Source: Thelonectria olida
Lineage: Eukaryota; Ascomycota; Sordariomycetes; Hypocreales; Nectriaceae
DNA length: 64,000 nt
Reading direction: 5' to 3'
Assembly: GCA_020736575.1 (NCBI GenBank)
Contig: JAGPYM010000027.1
Span: 62,001-126,000, forward strand
Below are positions 35,701 to 44,692 of the stretch, one piece after another. Made by a program: the position numbers and the translations under genes. Positions within the stretch are counted from its first letter, which is position 1. Each line of letters opens with the position of its first letter. Below the pieces are notes generated by a model. The model searched no databases. It saw only the letters and a list, made by a program, of their open reading frames with translations, and was not told the origin of the DNA.

Positions 35701-38700
35701 ATCCTTCTGGAATCCCATATGACATTTCTCTGACAGTCGTCAACAATGGGAGTGACTCGATGGATGTGTGGGTGAATCTCCAGGAAGATCTGTACACGGC
35801 AACCGACGCTGCGTTCCTCGCTGAAGGCTACGAGGATCTTCTTCAGGAGCTGACAGAAGCCCCAAATCTTCCAATCGGTGATGAGTGGCAGTTCAGAGAC
35901 CCGGCCCTCCAGCATGCCTTGACCGTTGGTCGCGGTGAGCTCTTCCGTGTTTGAAGAAAGTCCATCTCTGAGACTAATCCTTCGTCTTCTCTAGGATCCA
36001 AGTTCGAGTCTACGTGGCCGCAAACCTTGGTGCATCATTTCAATGAGGTGGCTCAAACATTTATCTCTCGGGTTGCTCTCAAGGATGCCCATGACGAGTC
36101 GTGGACGTATGGACACCTTAACCAACGTGTGAATGCCATCGCCTCTGAGCTGCGAAAGAATGGGGTGCAGCCAGGATCCAGGGTTGCTCTTTTCCAGCAC
36201 CCATCGGTTTACTGGGCGGCTTCTGTTCTCGCAATCTTGAAGGTTGGAGCCGTCTATGTTCCGCTTGATGCCAGCAATCCCAGCGGCCGCCTAGCACTGA
36301 TCGTGAACGACTCCCAGCCGAAGGCGATTCTCGTTCACGAGCCCACCAAGCGTCTCACGGCAGAGCTGAATGGTCCGCCTGGCGCCGCCATCATCGACGT
36401 CTCCCAGATACCGAGCCAGCCAACAGAAGAAGTGCCCATTATTGCCCAACCTAATTCCCCCGCGATCATCCTCTACACGAGTGGATCTACCGGTACTCCC
36501 AAGGGAGTCGTGCTTCAGCATGCCGCCTTGAAACACGAGTTTGACCATTGCGCGGCTACATATGGGCTTGGCGATCGTGATGTCGTACTCCAACAGAGCG
36601 CCTGGAGTTTCGACGTTTCGGTCACTCAAATATTCCTCGCATTAACTGTTGGTGCGACTTTGTACATGGTTCCCCATACGATGCGGGCGGATGCTCAAGG
36701 CATCGTTGAGCTGATCAAGAATGAAGGCGTGACAGCCACCTACGCGACTCCGACAGAATACAAGAGTTGGTTGCGACAGGAGAATCAGGCCTTGCTGAAG
36801 GCGTCGTCGTGGAAACTTGCTTTGGTCGCCGGAGAAGCGGTGACCGAACCGTTGCTCCAGCTTTTCCGCCAGACAGCCATTCCTAACCACCGCCTCTTCA
36901 ATGTTTACGGGCCGACGGAGACGACGTGCGGCTCGACCAAGCTAGAGCTGAATTATCAAACTAAGGGATTCTATCAAGACTGTATTCCAGTCGGGCCACC
37001 CTCCGCCAATGAAGCCTTTTACATTCTGGACAGCAAGCAAAGGCTTCTCCCTTGTGGCCAAGCTGGAGAAGTTGTCATTGCTGGGGTGGGAGTGGCTCTA
37101 GGCTATCTCAACAACGATGAACGGACGAGAGCGACATTTCTGCCCAACCCATACGCTACCGATGAGTACATTCATAACGGGTGGAACACCATGTACCGGA
37201 CAGGTGATCTTGGCTACTTGCAGCAAGACGGGACTCTCATTCTTCAGGGGCGCATCGAGGGTGACACCGAGGTTAAGCTCAACGGTGTCCGAATTGACCT
37301 TGGAGACGTCGAGCAGACTATACTGAAAGCTTCTCTCGGAGCTCTTTCCGATGCAGTGGCATCTCTCCGTGTCAGGTCTGACGGGGACACCAAGTTCATG
37401 GTTGTTCACGTCATCTTCTCGTCCGACAACTCTTCTCTAGACAAGAACACCTTCCTTCGGAACCTCCTGGACAATCTGCCGCTACCTCATATGATGAGGC
37501 CCTCAGCTATCATTTCTGTCGAGGCGTTTCCACGAACCATTTCGGGAAAGGCCGACAGAAATGCGATTGCCGCTTTGTCCATCCCGATTCATGTTGATTC
37601 TGCTGAGACGTCTGCTCTTTCAGAGTCTGAGGCTACAATTCTTGGCATATGGGAGGGTGTGCTTCCCGAGGAGCTACTTGGCCTTCATCGGGGCCAAATT
37701 ACTGGAGAGTCGGATTTCTTCGCTGTGGGAGGGAATTCGATGCTGCTTATCGAACTACAACAGAAGTTGAAAGACAAGTTTAATACCGATGTTACGCTCT
37801 TTCAGCTGTTCAAGTCAAGTTCGGTTCGAGGAATGGCTGCATTGATGGGCGCTGGGGATTTGGCGAACAACAATGAGCTTGACTGGGCTGCGGAAACAGT
37901 TCTCCAACCCGAACTGGATGCCTTGACAAATTCCCACAGTCTGCAACCACCCGCAACGCCAGCTCGTGTCATTGTCCTCACAGGAAGCACTGGCTTCCTT
38001 GGTCAGCACATTTTGCGCGGTCTGTTGGACCAGCCACAGGTTGACAAGGTCATTTGCATTGCGATCCGGGGCTTGGGCAAGAAGAAATCTCTCTTCTCCC
38101 GCTACAACGGGGTCGAATGCTATGAAGGTGATCTCTCTCTTCCTCACCTCGGACTGTCTGAAGAAGCATTCGTCAACGTCTTTGGAGTCGCGGACGCTGT
38201 CATCCACAACGGCGCCGACGTATCGCATTTGAAGCACTTCAATTCGCTGCGCGCATCAAATTTCCAGTCAGTCCAGGAGCTGGTCAAGATGTGCTTGCCG
38301 AGGAAGATTCCCATCCATTTCGTATCCACCACTGGCGTAGCGCTGCACTCTCAGATTGAGAGCCTCCCCCTGGCTTCCGTTCAAGACACCCCGCCGCCAG
38401 CCAACGGAAATTATGGCTACATTGCAACCAAATGGGCGAGTGAGGCGTACCTGGAAAAGACACACGCCGCGTACGGGCTGCCCGTTTTCATCCACCGCCC
38501 GTCGAGCATTCTTCGGCCGGAGGCAGACATGGCAGGGGATGCCATAGTGGAGGATGTCATGGAAGTCACGTTGGAGTTTTCACGACGCCTTGAGGCTGTG
38601 CCGATGGCTCCGAGCATTGACGGCACATTGGACTTGGTCAAGCCCGAAACCGTAATAAGTAAGCTTGTTTCGGCTGTCATGGGCCAACACTCTGCTACGG

Positions 38701-38921
38701 ACGGGGTCGCCTATGTACATGAGTCAGGCGACCTGGAGTTGACCAAGGCGACCTTTGAGGCTTACATATCAGAGAAGTGTGGCAAAGCGGTTGCAGAGTT
38801 GCCTTTGGACGAGTGGATTGCAAGAGCCGAGGCAATTGGGATGCCAGACTCCATGTCAAATACGCTCCGCGGTTTAGGGAGTGGAGAGAAACTGTATTTT
38901 CCAAAGATTGTCAAGTCTTAG
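26748..38921 (+). CDS. Hybrid PKS-NRPS megasynthase (KS-AT-DH-MT-KR-ACP-C-A-T-R)
   Basis: Six exons: 26748-27198, 27257-27735, 27832-33401, 33450-34153, 34207-35934 and 35995-38921. Introns are 58, 96, 48, 53 and 60 nt. The total is 11859 nt, giving 3952 residues, the usual size of fungal PKS-NRPS enzymes. Domains by approximate residue: KS 5-432 ([23 protein letters not shown]); AT 543-870 ([14 protein letters not shown]); DH 936-1230 ([10 protein letters not shown], His967; [10 protein letters not shown]); C-methyltransferase 1290-1600 ([11 protein letters not shown] near 1414); a long region with no recognisable ER; KR 2113-2290 ([18 protein letters not shown]); ACP Ser2433 (LGLDSL); C 2545-2960 (HHIIFDR at 2663); A 2985-3400 ([28 protein letters not shown]); T Ser3559 (GGNSM); R 3634-3952 ([14 protein letters not shown]). 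It should build a methylated, partly reduced polyketide, amidate it with one amino acid and release it via the R domain. The gapped adenylation code by eye is D-V-T-Y-L-A-V-C-G-K. Confidence 0.95.
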
Positions 38922-40988
38922 AGCCAGATAGTTTTCTGAGTCGTGTTCTTGGATCGGAGCTTTCCGGTTCTCGTCAAACGAACACATTATTGCGGGAAAA
39001 TTATGTAAGAACGTGGTCGTGAATATCAGTTGCGAAGTCTCGCATTGTGTCTAAAAATAGGACAGCTCTCTAGGGTAGTCTTGTCAAAGGTCGAAACAAG
39101 ACGAATACTTCGTGGAGAACCTCGCTGAATAACACCAATGTATATCTCTACGGCGTTCAAGATCTTGCAAATACTGTGCTCTTTAATATTTACCTAGGTA
39201 TTTCGTCTTAGGCTGCTCGACTTGGACACACATCCTTGTGGGTGTTATAGCAGGGTAAATTCTTACCCGGCTTTGTTAAGCTTTGCAGTACTCGTGGTAT
39301 CCCTCACATATTCTGGCAAACTAACCTTTACTAAGACTTAGTCGATTTTATAATACTATTTTTTTTATTTTTACTATTAGTTTTATTTATAATATAATAT
39401 AGATTTTCTATTACTTTTACTATTTTAATAAAATAATAATATAATAAAATATTTATTAATATTATATAATTAAAATAATATTAAATATATAAAATAATTT
39501 AACAGCTTGGGGCGTACTAGCACGTCCCTGGTCGCAGTTAAGCTAAACTTCTCAGATTGGGAACCTGGGTTAGGGACAAAAAAAAACTGCAGTCGGTTCA
39601 ATTCCGGCAGCCGGCAGCCAGTTAAGCGCAAGCAGCTATAACACTCCTAGGCCACATGCAAAAGCGCTTTCTAATTGGCCTGCGCTGCGTTAGTATGCAA
39701 ATAATTAGATACAATTAGTGGATTTCCTAATATTATAAGAGCTAAAGGCTGGTTTTAAAGGCCGAGGCATATTATATTAGCTATAAGTTAGTTAATTGTA
39801 TGGCTGCATGCTATAGCCAAGTGCCTATAAGGGTGTTTAATTTTATATATACTTAAAAGCTAGAAGTTTTCCACCTATAAATAATATAAAATAGGGCTAG
39901 CTATAAAAAATATAAAATATTATAAATAATAAAATAATTTAAAATAGTTTAAATTAAAAATAGCTTTATAAAAATAAAATATTAAAAAAAAATATATTAT
40001 TAAATAAAGAAATTTATAATAATTTAATTGGAATAAGGTTCCTTAAGTAAGGTTTACTCGGCAGGGACTTTTACCTTGAGACCAACTGTGAGCCCTATTG
40101 AGAAGCTTATTATAATAGATACAAGGCTAGGGTTTAGCCTATATTAACCTCTATTATATGCCTAAATTATTAGCTTTTTTAATAATAATAATAATAATTT
40201 AATTAATACAAGCTATATATATATATAATTTATTTTAACCTTTTTTAAACTTTTCTTTTTTATTTAACCTTTTTAGCCCCTTACTTTTTTAACTCTTATA
40301 TAAATTTAATAATCTTACTTATAAGTCGGGCGAGGACAGCGATCCATTTCGGTAGAAAGGAAAGAGTGACCTTGTAGTCAAAGCGAAGACGATCTGAAGT
40401 GCGATGGGGCATCTCCAAACAAACTGGAGTGATTCAGCATAGATTTGTCATCAACGTAATATACATGGGGACTCACGGAGAACAATGCTGAACCAAAGGC
40501 AAGCCTCCAGATTAGTGGTTGCATCACCTCTTGAGAACAGTGACTTACAGCGACAACCAGAACTGAACCGCTACCGTTTCGCTACGCCTGTTGCTGCGGG
40601 CAGTTTCCGCGATGTAGACCGGGACAGTAGAGGTATTGAGGCCTGGAAAATAGTTAGCAAAGGATGTTCACCAGAGTAATCGTAAGCGGGTTGGCTACCG
40701 TTTCCAATGCCGTCGATGATTCTGCCCACCATCATCATCGACCCGTTGCATGTTGCAGCCTGGATGACGGCCCCGACGACTATGACAGTAGATCCCCACC
40801 AGATAGTTGTCTTACAGCCGAGGACATTGCCTCAGACTGCGGCGAGTGCACAGCCGAGTGTCTGAACCGGGGTAAATATCACGGAGGGTGGACTTCGTTC
40901 TCTGAAATCATACTCAACCCTTTTCTATTTCCTCGAGAAGGAAAGTACACACTCGATGATAACAAAAGCAGACTTGGCATCTTCTGCC
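38922..40988. other. Gene-poor stretch containing an AT-rich block
   Basis: Downstream of the PKS-NRPS, no gene recognised. The middle (39340-40330) is strongly AT-rich (listed separately). The rest (40331-40988) holds short open frames without domain content, and overlaps the 3' side of the next minus-strand gene. Confidence 0.6.
39340..40330. repeat. AT-rich block, probable RIP-mutated repeat remnant
   Basis: Long runs made almost only of A and T, dense in TA and TAA steps (for example 39355-39500 and 39880-40020), alternate with patches of normal composition. In Pezizomycotina this is the usual look of a transposable element inactivated by repeat-induced point mutation. No open frame or terminal repeat survives that would name the element. 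Confidence 0.65.
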
Positions 40989-42377
40989 TTAGTCCAATTC
41001 CTCCTTTTTGCAACTTGTCTTTGCTAAGAAGTACGCCTTTTTTCTCTCGTACTCGGCTTTCCAGGCTTGTCCACGAGGAACCAAGTCCCACCAGTCCAAG
41101 AGTTTCCATTGCGCATCAGTGAGCCGCAACCACACGTAAAGATCTTGACGGCCCTCTGACTTGAAAAAGCCCCGCATAACCGAGTGCGGCATGTTTAATT
41201 CTTCATCCCGTGCGCTCCTCTCGTGTCGGCAAAGGCTTGGTAACAACCGCTTCCCGAACCGTTGTCGTCCCTTATCCACTAGCACTGGTTGAACATCCTC
41301 TGTCTCTGTCTCTGACGCCACCCTCTTCTCTCCTCCACTCATCTGGGAGTCAGGTTCAACGTTCTGACAGGGCTCCGGCCACCGTGACCATTTTTCAGGA
41401 TACACGGATACAGTGGCTTCGAGCTGGGAACTCACCCAGCAGGTGCGCGAGAATCCGTCACCCGTCGTGTGAGAGTTTGTTAAAGATGCCCAGATCTTGG
41501 AGTCGTCGCAGCCAAACTTGTAGCAATTGAGAATCGTGGCCGTGATTATGACGACAACAGTAACGATCTGGGTATGGAGAGCCGCAGACCCAAGAGTTAA
41601 AATGTGGGCGGCGAATGCCAGCCATCCAACCCAACGAGCAAATGCGTACAGTCGAGGATTCGGAATGTCAGGATTTTGTGTAAAGACGCCCCCCATCAAG
41701 CAGGCCGGCGCCCGGACGGTGACGGCTTTGGAATCATCGAGAATGACGATGGCTTCTGAAGGTTGCTCTGCGCCACGCTTCCATTTCGCCTTGGCAGCGC
41801 CGATTCGACGATTGATGCCAGCACAGTTCTGCTGTACTAGAATATACCTAACGATCACTGACACGACCATGGAGACTACGCTGGTGAGACCGAACCAGTC
41901 TCCGGAAAGGATGGTCAAGACGGTCAACGTGCCGTTGAGGGCCAAGCCAACTGTCAAGGATGGAATCCAGAACTGTGTGACTCGAGTTGGGCGCTGATGC
42001 ATCGTCCATGTTACAATGCTGCGCGTCTGCTCAAAGTCCTGAGCCTTCATCCATCGCGAGAACCACCCCGCAAGCTCGGTTGTCATCATGCTCGCGGTGA
42101 TGTTGTACATCTTGTAGCCGGGCTGTTTCCCGGTGAAGCGGTCACCGGCAATCACGAACGCGCCGAGGAGCGGCAAGAACTCGACCCATGAGCTCTGGAC
42201 CAAGCGGCCGACACTTGCGTTGACTTCTTCGGCACCCAGGAAGGTGACCAAGCCGAGCGCATCAAATTGGAGATTGTTGTTTTGGGCCCATGAGGTGAGC
42301 CTGGAGAGCGATTCTTTCCAGGGGTGCATGGCGAAGTCGATCCTCAGGTGTTGATGGATGAGCGAGTATGTGCACAA
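40989..42377 (-). CDS. Uncharacterised multi-pass membrane protein
   Basis: 462 residues in one exon; a later in-frame Met (residue 17, MHPWKES) could also be the start. I do not recognise the family. Four to five hydrophobic segments are visible: a weak one near WVEFLPLLGAFVIAGDRF, then IPSLTVGLALNGTLTVLTIL, GLTSVVSMVVSVIVRYILV, WVGWLAFAAHILTLG and IVTVVVIITATILNCY. Between the second and third strong pairs lies a cytosol-like basic loop (INRRIGAAKAKWKRG). The C-terminal 190 residues are soluble, acidic and then basic, ending in KKEEL. Such proteins are common but unnamed in fungal genomes. Nearby genes give no hint of its job. Confidence 0.7.
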   Translation of the reverse strand: MCTYSLIHQHLRIDFAMHPWKESLSRLTSWAQNNNLQFDALGLVTFLGAEEVNASVGRLVQSSWVEFLPLLGAFVIAGDRFTGKQPGYKMYNITASMMTTELAGWFSRWMKAQDFEQTRSIVTWTMHQRPTRVTQFWIPSLTVGLALNGTLTVLTILSGDWFGLTSVVSMVVSVIVRYILVQQNCAGINRRIGAAKAKWKRGAEQPSEAIVILDDSKAVTVRAPACLMGGVFTQNPDIPNPRLYAFARWVGWLAFAAHILTLGSAALHTQIVTVVVIITATILNCYKFGCDDSKIWASLTNSHTTGDGFSRTCWVSSQLEATVSVYPEKWSRWPEPCQNVEPDSQMSGGEKRVASETETEDVQPVLVDKGRQRFGKRLLPSLCRHERSARDEELNMPHSVMRGFFKSEGRQDLYVWLRLTDAQWKLLDWWDLVPRGQAWKAEYERKKAYFLAKTSCKKEELD

Positions 42378-43102
42378 GTGCCAGGACCTCTTCGCCAGCC
42401 CTGTGTATGTCTGTTCCAGCGAGGTCGATTAGCTGGCGAAGGCAAGACTGCTGGCTGTCGTTTAATACCTAATTGCGCGTTAACGAGTGAGACCAGCTGT
42501 CACTCGATGTGCTGCTTACTGTGGCGCCTTGAGATTGAGTCTCTCTTCGGCCAAGTCCGCAGGAAAGAAAGGTGGCTAGGATCGATCATATCATGGCTTG
42601 AATCGCGCTGACAAAAAGCAATAAGTATCTAGTTTCGAGTCTGCAGTCGGTGTGCACCGCACATGGCATCTTGCGGTTGGTTGGGAACTCATGCAAATGC
42701 CTCAAGACTGAAGCATCCGGTTGAAACGCAACCCACATACTATGTACGAATATCCCATCTTTTTTGCCCACCCTTGCGCGGGAAATTCAATACTATGTAA
42801 TGTCAAAATAAACGTAGGACGTAGAAACAGACACTACAACAGACAATTATCACATCGACTTCTGGGAGACGAATGATAAGCTATGCAGGGGTCCCCCGTA
42901 CGCTCCTCGAAGCCTTGACACTAGACCTGTCATGCGGAGCCGGCGGGGAAACAGACAAGTGGTAAGGATTTAAGGCAGCCGAGTCCCCGAACATGACCGA
43001 TGGACAACACCCGCCTTTCATCCTGGACTGGTCGTATCCTTCCCTTCTGCAGACGCGCGGTCCCACCGGCGGCATTAGCTCACCCACATACCACGCCCGA
43101 AT
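42378..43102. other. Intergenic, divergent promoter region
   Basis: About 725 bases between the divergent membrane-protein gene and the next plus-strand gene. Several stop-rich short frames, nothing recognisable. Confidence 0.55.
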
Positions 43103-44512
43103 ATGTCGACATTCGTAACCGATTGGCCAGAGGCTGTCGCGTTCTACGCAACATCAACGGGCAGCCCTGTCAGCGCCGAGGCTTTCTTCTCCATCTCCGA
43201 CTTCCAGGCCATCAAGCTCATTGGAGAGGGGTTCTCTGAGGAGCTGGCTCGTCTCACAAGAGCCTACTCGATCCGTGACCAGGCTGTTATAGTCCCCACA
43301 ACGCCATCACCTTCGAGGCTACTATACGAAGCAGAATACGACGAAGTGAATCGGACCATGGTCGGTGTGCTCGCCCTCCGTTGGATATACAACAATGACT
43401 ACGACAGCTTTGTGGGATCTCAACTAAAGGACATTCGGCTGACAAGAGCTTCCTTCGACTGGGCCCGTCGCCGTCTAGCCGATGCCCTGTCAGAACCAAC
43501 GGACCTTCACACGCTCATCACATTAGTGCTTATCAACGACCTTGGCAAGGATGCACAGCTAGCCACAGACTTCGTCAGCCGCAGAGGCGAGGACATCTCA
43601 GCTCTGAACCACGACGCCATCCTACTTCGGGCAGCTGAGGCGGGGATGGTACCCTGTCTGGAGAGGATATCCCCAAGACAACGCAAACAGATCATAGGCT
43701 CGCTCGAAGTGGGGTCTGAGTTCAACTTTGGCCAGTTTGCACAGGCGGAAAATGCACCAGCATGCATAGCAAGAGTGCAGCAAGCTGACGACAAGCACGT
43801 ATTCGACCTACACTTTGCAGAGCAGCTCCTCGATGTCTCCGGGGCCGCCGGGCACATGGACTGGACGTGCGCGAAAAAGCTCATCGAACCGATCCTGGAC
43901 GCCTACCGCAACGTCTACGACGTGGCGCTGGAAGTGTCGGCAGGCCGGCTCAAACCGCAGGCCGCCCGGGATGTTATCCTCGTGCGTCGCGCGCGAATGC
44001 TCCAGGCCAAGGGATTCCGGCACTTGAGCACAGAGAAACCCAACGAGCGGGCGCTGATGAGGTTACTCTGCCTAGGCGGCGTTGTCGACCTGGAGACGGC
44101 CGAGCTATATGATGAAGTCTGGGACGGCTTTGTTTCCCAGGACGTGACAAAGGCAGCTGGCGCTGCGAAGCTCGTCCACGGACTCAACATTGGCGGTTCA
44201 GAGGCAGAGCCAGCAGTACAACCAACCTACATGCCCGCGTTGCTCGCACAGGCGCTGAGCGGCGAGGGGCCAGGTGGCGGGCGACCAAAGACCAGGGCCG
44301 AGCGGGGGATGGCATTAGAGAGCGCCCTGCGGTACCTGAACCGCGTCATGAGTGTGGAGCTTGGGGGCTGGAAGGCCTGTCGAGCGATCGTCGTGGAGCG
44401 AAACGTGCTGGACGTGGTTAGGGGTGTAATGCAGAGCCGGCAGTTCCGGGATGACCCCTCAGTCCTGGACGGGGTGGATGTGCCTGATGCTGCCGTCGTG
44501 TTGTCGTTTTGA
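43103..44512 (+). CDS. Uncharacterised conserved-looking soluble protein
   Basis: Single exon, 469 residues, high GC and even codon use, so very likely real, but I do not recognise the family. It is mostly helical by composition. Visible features include LHTLITLVLINDLGKDAQLATDFV near residue 140, which recalls helical metal-dependent or HD-like proteins, but without a clear HD pair. There is a central Arg/Lys-rich helix (RDVILVRRARMLQAKGFRHL) and a Gly-rich linker GEGPGGGRPKTRAERG at about 390. No signal peptide or membrane segment. It lies 180 bases upstream of, and codirectional with, the large ATPase-HET gene. Confidence 0.7.
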   Translation: MSTFVTDWPEAVAFYATSTGSPVSAEAFFSISDFQAIKLIGEGFSEELARLTRAYSIRDQAVIVPTTPSPSRLLYEAEYDEVNRTMVGVLALRWIYNNDYDSFVGSQLKDIRLTRASFDWARRRLADALSEPTDLHTLITLVLINDLGKDAQLATDFVSRRGEDISALNHDAILLRAAEAGMVPCLERISPRQRKQIIGSLEVGSEFNFGQFAQAENAPACIARVQQADDKHVFDLHFAEQLLDVSGAAGHMDWTCAKKLIEPILDAYRNVYDVALEVSAGRLKPQAARDVILVRRARMLQAKGFRHLSTEKPNERALMRLLCLGGVVDLETAELYDEVWDGFVSQDVTKAAGAAKLVHGLNIGGSEAEPAVQPTYMPALLAQALSGEGPGGGRPKTRAERGMALESALRYLNRVMSVELGGWKACRAIVVERNVLDVVRGVMQSRQFRDDPSVLDGVDVPDAAVVLSF

Positions 44513-44692
44513 GGTTGTGAGACGGGTCGGGACGAGCGAAGCTACAATGAGGCTGATAATGGGTATAATACAGTCTTGTCTTTATTTTACCTCATTTATT
44601 ATGATATGTTGTTATCATATTTTCGTCACCAGTCTCATTCCACCTACCCTGGACCCCGTTAGTGCCCACGCCGACAGGTTATAACATCAGTG

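Noticed and set aside
35935..35994. Apparent end of one NRPS gene and start of a separate A-T-R gene
   Set aside because: A 60-nt GT-AG intron joins the frames in phase, and the domain order C-A-T-R matches single-chain PKS-NRPS enzymes.
39570..39620. GGTTCAATTCC with a possible 5-bp stem, resembling a tRNA T-arm / B box
   Set aside because: No matching acceptor stem or convincing A box at the right distance, so it is at most a SINE or tRNA relic and I did not list it.
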